A stretch of 7,377 nucleotides of DNA. Origin: Planctomycetales bacterium. Its GTDB lineage: Bacteria > Planctomycetota > Phycisphaerae > SM23-33. Location of the stretch: positions 1-7,377 of the forward strand of contig DAOWOP010000133.1 of NCBI GenBank assembly GCA_030642005.1, in the 5' to 3' direction. A program made the position numbers and the translations under genes. The notes beneath the pieces were generated by a model. It worked only from the letters and a program-made list of their open reading frames with translations, was not told the DNA's origin and made no database searches. Below, one piece after another: positions 1 through 5,483 of the stretch. Positions within the stretch are counted from its first letter, which is position 1; every line of letters starts with the position of its first letter.

Positions 1-97
1 ACCAATCAACCAGTCAACCAGAAGATAGGGACTAGGGACTTGGGATTAGGGACTTGGAAAAGAAATCCACAATCCACAATCCGCAATCCACAATGAC
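1..97. repeat. Three adjacent short-period tandem arrays
   Basis: Positions 1-21 repeat with period 8 (ACCAATCA, ACCAGTCA, ACCAG). Positions 28-57 repeat with period 7 (GGGACTA, GGGACTT, GGGATTA, GGGACTT, GG). Positions 64-97 repeat with period 7 (AATCCAC twice, AATCCGC, AATCCAC, AATGAC). The units differ from one another but are all 7-8 bp, arranged end to end with short spacers. They resemble in style the heptanucleotide STRR repeats described in cyanobacteria, and the AATNNNC units resemble those at the right end of this window. No convincing coding sequence crosses the region. The array may continue beyond the left edge. Confidence 0.8.
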
Positions 98-161
98 AAG
101 CCGTAGAGTTTAGGTAAGATAGGCAAGGCGGCGAATTCAAAAACGGGGTGATTTTCGGGGG

Positions 162-205
162 CAAAATACGTAACTGCTTGGCGGCCAAGGATTTACGTGT
201 TTTTG
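162..205. terminator. Hairpin with flanking A and T tracts, possible bidirectional terminator
   Basis: ACGTAA (168-173) pairs with TTACGT (193-198). After a symmetric 3x3 internal loop, CTTGG (177-181) pairs with CCAAG (185-189) over a CGG loop. CAAAA at 162-166 and TTTTG at 201-205 extend the stem and give a T tract on each strand. On the plus strand it could end a transcript from a gene left of the window. It could equally be an interspersed palindromic repeat, since no adjacent gene is visible. Confidence 0.35.
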
Positions 206-210
206 AAACT

Positions 211-320
211 TTCCTAAACTTTCCCAATCGTTCCCATTCGTTCCGAATCGTTCCGTTTCGTTCCGAATGGTTCCCAGCCGTTCCCAATCGTTCCGTTTTG
301 TTCCGCTCGGTTCCGGTGAA
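211..320. repeat. Tandem array of eleven degenerate decamers, TTCCNAATCG-like
   Basis: TTCC occurs at exactly 211, 221, 231, 241, 251, 261, 271, 281, 291, 301 and 311. This is eleven units with no indel, and the remaining six bases vary around NAATCG (examples: TTCCCAATCG, TTCCGAATCG, TTCCGTTTCG). Because 10 is not a multiple of 3, reading frames across it give a degenerate ten-residue repeat that is an artefact. The array lies 141 bp upstream of the response-regulator start codon. The near-helical spacing puts all TTCC blocks on about the same DNA face, so phased protein binding or intrinsic bending is possible. A neutral minisatellite is also possible. Confidence 0.85.
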
Positions 321-345
321 GACACATAGTGTCGCTGGTGCAAAG

Positions 346-410
346 CCGATGGATTGCCATCCGTCGGATTTTGGTCGGACGGACCTGTCGGTATTGGAAG
401 CGAACAGGTC
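346..410. promoter_or_regulatory. Two dyads upstream of the response regulator (candidate operators)
   Basis: CCGATGGA (346-353) faces TCCGTCGG (360-367) across 6 nt, with one G-T wobble. GACCTGT (382-388) faces ACAGGTC (404-410) perfectly across 15 nt, so the half-site centres lie 22 bp apart, about two helical turns. Both lie between the decamer array and the candidate promoter of the gene starting at 461. The spacing suits a dimeric regulator, but no protein is implicated and short dyads arise by chance. Confidence 0.3.
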
Positions 411-424
411 AACGAATGTGCATT

Positions 425-453
425 TTGACAATTTCATCCTGAAAGGATACCCT
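425..453 (+). promoter_or_regulatory. Candidate sigma70-type promoter, possibly giving a leaderless mRNA
   Basis: A perfect TTGACA (425-430) is followed after 17 nt by TACCCT (448-453), which keeps the key T, A and final T of a -10 box. Initiation 7-8 nt downstream would fall at or just before the ATG at 461, giving a leaderless or nearly leaderless transcript. The Shine-Dalgarno-like AAAGGA (442-447, 13 nt from the ATG) would then lie outside the mRNA. If the real promoter is further upstream, that purine stretch would act as the ribosome site. Confidence 0.35.
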
Positions 454-460
454 ATCTCGC

Positions 461-1834
461 ATGGCCGAGAAACTGGACAATTTTCGTGCGGATATTCTCG
501 TTGTGGACGATGAGGCGCCTCACGCCGAGGCTGTCGCCGAGGGCCTGGCTCGGCTGAAGCACAACGTGCAGATAGTCCATTCCGGCGACGACGCGATCAC
601 CCGCCTGAAGGCGGAGCACTTCGACGTAATCGTAACCGACCTGGTAATGGGCGATGAGAGGGCTGGCCTGGCCGTTCTGGCCGCCGCTCGGAAACACTCT
701 CCCGGCACCGAGGTCATCCTCGTTACAGGGCATTCCGCCGTGGATACCTGCCGGTCGGCACTCCAGGAAGGGGCGTGCGATTATATCGAGAAGCCGCTGG
801 ACCTTGACGAACTTCGCGTAGTCGTCCAGCGGGCGGCGGAGCGCACCGCCCAGCAGCGACTCATCCGCGAACTCCGCGAGCACATGGACAAGCACTACGG
901 TTTCGAGGGCATTATCGGGCACTCCGCCGGTATGGTTCGAATCCTTGAGACCGTCCGTCGCGTCGCCCGGTCGAACCTGCCGGTGCTGGTGCAGGGCGAA
1001 TCGGGCACGGGCAAGGAACTTATCGCTTACGCGATTCACAACAACTCCCGGCGGAAGAACGGGCGATTCGTCGCGCTGAACTGCGCGGGCCTCAGCGAGA
1101 CGCTGCTGGAGGATGAACTGTTCGGGCACGTCAAAGGCGCATACACCGGCGCGACGGGCGATCGCAAGGGTCGATTCGAATACGCCGACGGCGGGACGAT
1201 CTTCCTCGACGAGGTCGGCGACATGCCGGCGGCGATGCAGGCGAAACTGCTGCGAGTGCTGGAGAACGGCGAGGTTGTCCGCGTCGGCTCGAACGAACCG
1301 CTCCACGTGGACGTTCGCATCATCAGCGCCACAAACACCAATCTCGAAGAACGCGTCAAGCAGCAGCGCTTCCGCGAGGACCTTTATTTCCGCCTGGCCG
1401 GTGTAACAATCAGGATTCCTCCGCTGCGGGATCGGCGGGAGGACATTCCGCAACTGATCGAGCACTTTATCAAACTCGCCGACGACGCTCACGACACGAA
1501 GGTGGTCGGCATCGCGCCGGAGGCCCGGCGGGCGTTAATGGGGTTCGATTGGCCCGGAAACGTTCGTCAACTCCGCAACGTCATTGAGAACATGGTGGTC
1601 CTGGCCGGCGACGGGAAACTCGCCGTCGATGACCTTCCGCCCGAATTCCGCGGTGTTGACCAACCTGTTGAGCAGCGCGCCGGCGCCTTGGCCGGAGTAA
1701 GCATATCGCAGGCAGAGAAGCAACTTATCAGCAATACGCTCAAAATGGTCTCCAGCAACCGCTCCCAGGCCGCAAAAATCCTCGGCATCGGCGAGCGGAC
1801 ACTATATCGCAAGATAAAGGAGTATGGGTTGTAG
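461..1834 (+). CDS. NtrC-family sigma54-dependent response regulator (receiver, AAA+, Fis-type HTH)
   Basis: This 457-aa cytoplasmic protein is a phosphorylation-controlled activator that uses ATP hydrolysis to open sigma54-RNA polymerase promoters. The receiver (about 10-125) is complete: acidic pair D16/D17, phosphoacceptor D60, T89 and K111. A linker helix leads to the AAA+ domain. This has Walker A GESGTGKE (179-186), a sigma54-contact loop GAYTGA (226-231), Walker B with D250/E251, sensor I around N292, arginine-finger candidates R305 and R311 in FREDLYFRL, and WPGNVRQL (364-371). The C-terminal Fis-type helix-turn-helix (about 415-457) ends the protein at ...KEYGL, the normal end for the family. 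The contact loop has Tyr where most members have Phe, a conservative change. No histidine kinase is encoded nearby, so its signal and targets are unknown. The ATG at 461 is preceded by AAAGGA at a long 13-nt spacing and keeps the receiver start intact. Function is certain at family level, not at pathway level. Confidence 0.97.
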   Translation: MAEKLDNFRADILVVDDEAPHAEAVAEGLARLKHNVQIVHSGDDAITRLKAEHFDVIVTDLVMGDERAGLAVLAAARKHSPGTEVILVTGHSAVDTCRSALQEGACDYIEKPLDLDELRVVVQRAAERTAQQRLIRELREHMDKHYGFEGIIGHSAGMVRILETVRRVARSNLPVLVQGESGTGKELIAYAIHNNSRRKNGRFVALNCAGLSETLLEDELFGHVKGAYTGATGDRKGRFEYADGGTIFLDEVGDMPAAMQAKLLRVLENGEVVRVGSNEPLHVDVRIISATNTNLEERVKQQRFREDLYFRLAGVTIRIPPLRDRREDIPQLIEHFIKLADDAHDTKVVGIAPEARRALMGFDWPGNVRQLRNVIENMVVLAGDGKLAVDDLPPEFRGVDQPVEQRAGALAGVSISQAEKQLISNTLKMVSSNRSQAAKILGIGERTLYRKIKEYGL

Positions 1835-1918
1835 TAGGCTGGGACGGAGCGCAGCGGAGTCCCGGCAAATTTCTTTGATAAATCGCCGGGACTCCGCTGC
1901 GCTCCGTCCGGAGCCTAC
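1834..1918. repeat. Long perfect palindrome between convergent genes (REP-like, possible bidirectional terminator)
   Basis: Bases 1843-1866 are perfectly complementary to 1885-1908 (24 bp, GC-rich), with an 18-nt AT-rich loop in which ATTT (1869-1872) can also pair with AAAT (1880-1883). A further 7-bp stem, GTAGGCT (1834-1840) with AGCCTAC (1912-1918), extends it past a 2x3 internal loop. Each arm also has its own inverted ends (GGGAC 1841-1845 with GTCCC 1859-1863), so two small hairpins could form instead of one. There is no T tract on either side, so it is not a textbook intrinsic terminator, though it would still separate the convergent transcripts. The compact, symmetric design resembles dispersed extragenic palindromes. 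The purN stop codon lies within the right arm. Confidence 0.9.
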
Positions 1919-2508
1919 CGACCGGCTACCAGTTCGATTGCTTCGGGGTATGCGACGCACTCCTGCTCGAAGACGCGGGCTGCCAGTGTGTCGGGCGTGT
2001 CGCCGTCGAGGACCGGAACGCGTTTCTGGACAATGATCAGACCATGGTCGTATTCGTTATCCACCATATGGACCGTGCAGCCGGAGACCTTGCAACCGGC
2101 TGCCAGCACCGCCTCGTGAACGTGATGGCCATACATGCCATGCCCGCCGAAACTCGGCAGCAGAGCAGGGTGAATGTTCAACACACGACCTTCATATTTC
2201 GACGGGATTTTCCAGAAAGAAAGGAACCCCGCCTGGATGACCAGATCGACCTTGGCTGCGTCCAGCCGCTCGACAATCGCCGCCGAGTACGTCCCGGTAT
2301 CCGGCATTTGCTTGTACGGGACGATGTGCACGTCAAGCCCGGCGTTCCGCGAGCGTTCGACGCCCTTGCAATCCCGGCTGGCGATAACGACAACCACCTC
2401 GGCGGACAACTTACCGGCCTGGATGTACTCCAGGATGTTCATCAGCGTCCGACCGCCGCCGGACAACAGGACACCCAGACGAAGCGGTTTGGTTTTTTTG
2501 TCGGTCAT
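1915..2508 (-). CDS. purN: Phosphoribosylglycinamide formyltransferase (GART, PurN)
   Basis: This 197-aa cytoplasmic enzyme of de novo purine synthesis transfers a formyl group from 10-formyltetrahydrofolate to GAR, giving FGAR. The N terminus has the strand-loop LGVLLSGGGRTLMN (11-24), matching the phosphate loop usually read as SGNGSN. The active-site segment is NIHPALLPSF with N111 and H113, and D154 in EYDHG matches the third catalytic residue of E. coli PurN. The segment GMYGHHVHEAV (124-134) is typical of the Bacteroidetes/Planctomycetes-type subfamily. The start is set at the ATG complementary to 2506-2508, just before the first Rossmann strand. The frame stays open upstream to 2718, but that stretch runs antisense through a palindrome and into the flotillin gene and has no PurN homology. 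No Shine-Dalgarno-like purine stretch precedes the start. The stop codon is provided by the palindrome at 1834-1918. The gene lies 76 nt downstream of flotillin on the same strand, separated by a hairpin, so cotranscription is uncertain. Confidence 0.95.
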   Translation of the reverse strand: MTDKKTKPLRLGVLLSGGGRTLMNILEYIQAGKLSAEVVVVIASRDCKGVERSRNAGLDVHIVPYKQMPDTGTYSAAIVERLDAAKVDLVIQAGFLSFWKIPSKYEGRVLNIHPALLPSFGGHGMYGHHVHEAVLAAGCKVSGCTVHMVDNEYDHGLIIVQKRVPVLDGDTPDTLAARVFEQECVAYPEAIELVAGR

Positions 2509-2534
2509 AATAATGGAAGCAATTTTGAAAACAG

Positions 2535-2570
2535 CGCTAAACGGCAAGCCGCGCGGCTTACCGTTTAGCG
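2535..2570. repeat. 36-bp palindrome between flotillin and purN (REP-like or terminator-like)
   Basis: CGCTAAACGG (2535-2544) pairs with CCGTTTAGCG (2561-2570). After a single C-A mismatch, the inner 14 bases (2546-2559) are themselves a perfect palindrome, AAGCC...GGCTT. The result is a nearly continuous hairpin with a tiny loop. It lies 14 nt after the flotillin stop codon as transcribed on the minus strand. There it is followed by CTGTTTTC, a weak T tract, so it may attenuate transcription into purN or protect the upstream mRNA 3' end. The symmetry and the lack of a good T tract also suit a dispersed repeat. Confidence 0.85.
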
Positions 2571-2584
2571 ATATTGATCTTTCT

Positions 2585-4102
2585 TTATTTTTCTTTTCCC
2601 TCAGCGGGCGGTTGCGGAATTTCCTGTTTCTTTTCCGCTTCTTTTGCGATCCGGCCCAGGAATTCGGGCAGGTCGAGTCCGACCTGTTTGGCGAGGTCAT
2701 GCATCGGCGGAAGCGCACCGAGCAGTCGTCCGCCCAGGCCTTTCAGCCCGCCGCCGTCGCCGCCGCCGTCCCAGACGATGACCTTCTCGATGGGCAGGTC
2801 CTGAATGGCCTTGGCCTGGATATTGGCGATTTCGGCGAATTTCTCGATGATCAGCAGAGCGGCGGCTCCGGCGTCCCCGCCGCAGGCTTCGACAAGCCGC
2901 TGATAGCCTTCCGCCTTTCCGTCGAGGATCGCCTGGACGCCTTTGCCCTGTGCGGTCATGCGGGCGATAATGGCTTCGGCGTCGCCCTCGGCGATGCGGA
3001 TTGCTTCCTGCTTCTTCGCGTCGGCGGCGATGACGACCTTCTCGCGGTCGGCGTTGGCAGGGACGACGATCTCGGCCTTCAGGCGCGACTCCTCGCGGAT
3101 TGCGCGGGCGTCTTCCGCCTTCTTCTGCGCGTTCTCTTGTGCGACGCGGATAGCACCGTCGGCTTCGCGGGAGGCAGATTCACTGCGGTTTCTAGCCTCT
3201 TCCTCGGCCACTCGCTGGTTGGCCCGATAGCCGGCCTTGTCGGACTCAGCGACGGTTTCGGCATCGACGGCTTCGGCTTCCAGGCCGGCGACTTTCTGGC
3301 GCTTGTCGCGGTCGGCGGTCGCTTCGCCCATCTCTGCGGTGGCGTTGGCGGCGGCGACGGCGACGCGCTGGTCACGCTTGCGTTCAGCCACACCCGTCTC
3401 GCCGGTTCGCTCCTGCTCGGCTACGTCAACGTTGGCCTGGTTAATCGCCTCGGCGGCGGCCTTGCGACCAAGGGCCTTGATGTACCCCGACTCGTCCTCG
3501 ATGTCGCGGATGTTGACGTTGATGACGGCCAGGCCGATCTTCTCCAGTTCCGTCGAGACGGCCTCGTTGACCTTGGCCATGAACGACTGTCGGTCGCGGT
3601 TAATCGCTTCGATCTCCATCGTCGCGATGACCGCACGCATCTGTCCGAGAATTATGTCCTGCGCCTGGTTCTGTATTTCCCGCTCGTCCAGTCCAAGCAG
3701 TCGGATGGCGGCGTTTTGCATGATCCCCGGCTGGTTGGAGATTGCCGCCGTTACCGTCGTGGGCACGGCTACGCGGATATTCTCGCGGGACAGGGCGTTT
3801 GTCAGGTCGATGGGCACGACAAACGGTTCGAGGTCGAGGAAGTCGTACGCCTGCACCAGTGGCCAGACGAACGCCGCCCCGCCGTGGACGCACTTGGCGG
3901 CGCCGCTTCCGGTCTTGCCATAGATCACGAGAATCTTATTCGACGGGCATCGCTTGTACCGGCTGGCGATGATAAAGAACGTGGCGAAAAACATGCCCAA
4001 GCCGATGAGGATCAGGACAAGTGTTATTCCTTCCTCATCACCGACGCCGTTGCCGGACGATTGCGCCAGCAGGTTCATTGGTAGTGTTGCCAGGTTCATC
4101 AT
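2585..4102 (-). CDS. Flotillin-like SPFH/band 7 membrane-microdomain protein
   Basis: This 505-aa protein is close in length to B. subtilis FloT. Flotillins form oligomeric scaffolds in ordered membrane domains, affecting membrane fluidity and the assembly of signalling and secretion complexes. One N-terminal transmembrane segment (about 26-47) is followed by the SPFH domain (about 50-205: NKILVIYG near 55-62, IDLTNALSREN near 98-108, GLAVINVNIRDIED near 190-203). A long Ala/Glu/Lys/Arg-rich coiled coil (about 210-380) contains the EA repeats typical of flotillins. The C-terminal part carries KVIVWDGGG (440-448), a conserved flotillin element, then a Gly-rich stretch and a charged tail. An AAGGAG ribosome site (complement of 4109-4114) lies 6 nt before the ATG and overlaps the 3' end of the NfeD-like gene, so the two are probably translationally coupled. 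The next codon is also ATG. The long plus-strand open frame opposite is a GC-driven shadow. Confidence 0.96.
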   Translation of the reverse strand: MMNLATLPMNLLAQSSGNGVGDEEGITLVLILIGLGMFFATFFIIASRYKRCPSNKILVIYGKTGSGAAKCVHGGAAFVWPLVQAYDFLDLEPFVVPIDLTNALSRENIRVAVPTTVTAAISNQPGIMQNAAIRLLGLDEREIQNQAQDIILGQMRAVIATMEIEAINRDRQSFMAKVNEAVSTELEKIGLAVINVNIRDIEDESGYIKALGRKAAAEAINQANVDVAEQERTGETGVAERKRDQRVAVAAANATAEMGEATADRDKRQKVAGLEAEAVDAETVAESDKAGYRANQRVAEEEARNRSESASREADGAIRVAQENAQKKAEDARAIREESRLKAEIVVPANADREKVVIAADAKKQEAIRIAEGDAEAIIARMTAQGKGVQAILDGKAEGYQRLVEACGGDAGAAALLIIEKFAEIANIQAKAIQDLPIEKVIVWDGGGDGGGLKGLGGRLLGALPPMHDLAKQVGLDLPEFLGRIAKEAEKKQEIPQPPAEGKEK

Positions 4103-4105
4103 TTT

Positions 4106-4717
4106 TTACTCCTTCGTAGAATCGGGTTCTTCGATAGGTTCGACTTCGATAGTGGTTGGTCCGAGTGTTCGCACGACGTTTATCGGCGTGCCGGACTTGA
4201 GCGGTTTTCCGTCGGCAGAGCGGGCCTTGACGTGCGAGACGACGCCGCTGACGGTAACGCGGGCTTCGCCTGTTCCGTCGGCGGGTATGTCCAGATAGAC
4301 CGTCCCTCGCATCCCGACGCAGGTCTGCAGGCGCGGGTTTCCGGTCTCGGCCAGTTTTCGCATCAGGTGCAGCGCCAGCGCCATAAGCACGAAAGCGCCC
4401 AGGCCCCAGAATGTCCCGTAGGTAATCGCACGGGTCAGGCTGGTTCCGGCATCGTGGTGCATCGCAGCCGCCCAGAAGAACAGTGTAAGAAACGCCAGTA
4501 CCGCCCGGATCGACAACAACCTGAACGCCGCTACGCTGTCGATTGCGTCCGAAGCCGAACCGGCCTCAATGTCACCGGCGTCCATGTCCACATCTTCAGC
4601 GCCGCCTAGGCCTATCAATGATGAGATGAACTGCCAGAGGAAGATAGCGCTGAAGAACCCAGCCGCTCCATAGAACCACTGCGTTACGGTTTCAAGTCCT
4701 CTCCACCATTCCATCAT
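4106..4717 (-). CDS. NfeD-like (YuaF-type) membrane protein, flotillin partner
   Basis: This is a 203-aa integral membrane protein with a cytosolic OB-fold-like tail. Hydrophobic segments lie at about 14-37, 67-86 and 98-120. Between the first two is an acidic loop (EDVDMDAGDIEAG, 41-53), then the segment FRLLSIRAVLAF (65-76), typical of YuaF-like proteins. The C-terminal region (about 130-195) is beta-rich, with VGMRGTV (134-140), RVTVSGV and PINVV strands expected of the NfeD OB fold. In B. subtilis the equivalent protein, YuaF, is encoded next to FloT and works with it in membrane organisation. The start at 4717 has AAGGAG (complement of 4725-4730) 7 nt upstream. The frame is open to 4786, but the extra 23 residues overlap the upstream small gene and lack such a site. 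A second ATG follows at once. The stop codon lies 3 nt before the flotillin ATG, so this is a tight operon. Confidence 0.9.
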   Translation of the reverse strand: MMEWWRGLETVTQWFYGAAGFFSAIFLWQFISSLIGLGGAEDVDMDAGDIEAGSASDAIDSVAAFRLLSIRAVLAFLTLFFWAAAMHHDAGTSLTRAITYGTFWGLGAFVLMALALHLMRKLAETGNPRLQTCVGMRGTVYLDIPADGTGEARVTVSGVVSHVKARSADGKPLKSGTPINVVRTLGPTTIEVEPIEEPDSTKE

Positions 4718-4733
4718 GGTAGTGCTCCTTGAT

Positions 4734-4916
4734 TCAAGTTTCGGCGAACATGCCTCGTTCGCAGGCGCAGACGAACGCCTCACCATATCGTTTCAGTCTT
4801 TGCCATTGTGTGCGAATTTTCCGCGCTTCGGACTGGTCCACTTCTCCGTCGTCGGTAATGGCGCCGACCTTCTCAACCGCTTTTTGAAGGACCTGATGTG
4901 AATCCATCTCTTGCAT
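4734..4916 (-). CDS. Small conserved-looking protein leading the NfeD-flotillin operon, function unknown
   Basis: This is a 60-aa soluble, mostly helical protein with no signal peptide or membrane segment. Residues 20-30 read ITDDGEVDQSE, the second half of an EF-hand-like or TerB-like acidic turn (D-G-x-V-x-x-x-E), followed by a basic amphipathic helix (KIRTQWQRLKRYGEAF, 33-48) and two Cys (C50, C52) near the end. I do not recognise the family. It is kept as a gene for three reasons: the stop codon is 16 nt from the NfeD start, the composition is balanced with normal-looking codons, and nothing else explains the space before the operon promoter. The ribosome site is weak (GAAAG about 10 nt upstream), and an alternative start exists at codon 4. 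Position suggests a regulator or accessory subunit of the membrane-domain cassette. That role is inference from context only. Confidence 0.65.
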   Translation of the reverse strand: MQEMDSHQVLQKAVEKVGAITDDGEVDQSEARKIRTQWQRLKRYGEAFVCACERGMFAET

Positions 4917-4961
4917 CCCGTTTCAACTTTCTACAAGATATAGTAATAGACGTTTTTGAGT

Positions 4962-4975
4962 CCATTATAAAATGG
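4962..4975. promoter_or_regulatory. Divergent promoter region: AT-rich dyad with a -10-like TATAAT
   Basis: An AT-rich island (about 4930-4985) lies between the divergent flotillin operon and the thioesterase gene. On the minus strand, 4969-4964 read a perfect TATAAT, which would start transcription about 40 nt before the ATG at 4916. No good -35 box is found at 16-18 nt. On the plus strand the same bases read TATAAA (4966-4971), again with only a poor -35. The site CCATT-ATAA-AATGG (4962-4975) is a 5-bp dyad, so one sequence may serve both directions or bind a small regulator. TATA-like matches in AT-rich DNA are weak evidence. Confidence 0.35.
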
Positions 4976-5021
4976 AACGATTATTGGAACGGATGCGCCG
5001 GTTCGGTAAAGGTAAATCGAA

Positions 5022-5432
5022 ATGTCGGTTGAGAGCGTGGTACAATTTCGCGTTCGCTACAGCGAGACGGACCAGATGGGCACGTATTCCAATTCGAGTG
5101 CGCTGGACTGGTTCGAGTGTGGGCGGACGGAGTTTTTCAGGCAGACCGGCACGTCGTACGCTGAAATGGAGGATCGCGGCGTACTGCTGCCGGTGATTGA
5201 ATCGTACATCAAGTACGGCGGGCGGGCGAAGTACGACGACCTGCTGGAGATGACCACCACCGGGCGATTGGTCGGCAAGGCGCGCATCCGCTGTGATGTA
5301 AGAATCGTCCATGCCGGCGCCAGCAAACCCGTGGCCGAAGGTTACACTATCCATGCTTTCGTGAACCCAGCCGGAAAACCCATCCGTGCCCCGAAATGGT
5401 TCATCGAGGCGATGGACGCTGTCTTACGGTAA
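5022..5432 (+). CDS. Hotdog-fold acyl-CoA thioesterase, YbgC/4-hydroxybenzoyl-CoA thioesterase-like
   Basis: This 136-aa protein has the usual length for a single hotdog domain, probably a cytoplasmic tetramer that hydrolyses an acyl-CoA or related thioester. The signature region RVRYSETDQMG (10-20) holds the candidate catalytic acid D17 and leads into the central helix LDWFECGRTEFFRQTG (28-43). Later strands include VIESYIKYGGRAKYDDLLEM (58-77) and KARIRCDVRIV (86-96). Relatives commonly read MGVVYHANY after the catalytic acid. Here the aligned stretch is MGTYSNSSA, so the usual Tyr-His pair is Ser-Asn, which may change substrate or mechanism. AAAGG (5008-5012) precedes the ATG by 9 nt. It is divergent from the flotillin operon and followed by a strong terminator, so it is probably monocistronic. 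The Tol-Pal genes that often accompany ybgC are absent, so that symbol is withheld. Confidence 0.9.
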   Translation: MSVESVVQFRVRYSETDQMGTYSNSSALDWFECGRTEFFRQTGTSYAEMEDRGVLLPVIESYIKYGGRAKYDDLLEMTTTGRLVGKARIRCDVRIVHAGASKPVAEGYTIHAFVNPAGKPIRAPKWFIEAMDAVLR

Positions 5433-5434
5433 CG

Positions 5435-5483
5435 GCCGAGCCAGCGGGTTGCGACCCGTTTCTTTTTGTGGCTCGGCGTTTTT
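5435..5483 (+). terminator. Nested double intrinsic terminator after the thioesterase gene
   Basis: Two nats of structure lie one inside the other: an outer and an inner stem. The outer stem pairs GCCGAGCCA (5435-5443) with TGGCTCGGC (5469-5477), 9 perfect bp, and is followed by GTTTTTG. Inside its loop, CGGGT (5445-5449) pairs with ACCCG (5454-5458) over a TGCG tetraloop and is followed at once by TTTCTTTTTG. Each could act as an intrinsic terminator, and both can form together. The first base of the outer stem is 3 nt after the stop codon at 5430-5432. Confidence 0.88.

Noticed and set aside
6..437. 143-aa minus-strand frame and 121-aa plus-strand frame (148-513) across the decamer array
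   Set aside because: Both read a 10-bp repeat as a degenerate ten-residue repeat (three units per 30 nt), with no ribosome site or domain. They are products of the array, not genes.
452..1492. 346-aa open frame on the minus strand
   Set aside because: It lies antisense to the response regulator, and shows no recognisable motif.
2509..2718. 70-residue upstream extension of purN
   Set aside because: The added residues come from the palindrome and the antisense of the flotillin tail. PurN homology starts just after the ATG at 2508.
2174..4084. 636-aa open frame on the plus strand opposite flotillin and purN
   Set aside because: It is antisense to two well-supported genes, rich in Gly, Asp and Leu without any domain, and spans a palindrome and the flotillin/purN gap. 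GC-rich codons in the real genes keep the opposite frame open.
4718..4786. 23-residue upstream extension of the NfeD-like protein
   Set aside because: It overlaps the 60-aa gene, and the strong AAGGAG site is placed 7 nt before the ATG at 4717.
4972..5196. 74-aa plus-strand frame overlapping the thioesterase start
   Set aside because: It is Arg-rich and out of frame with the clear hotdog domain, and has no good ribosome site. It is a shadow frame.
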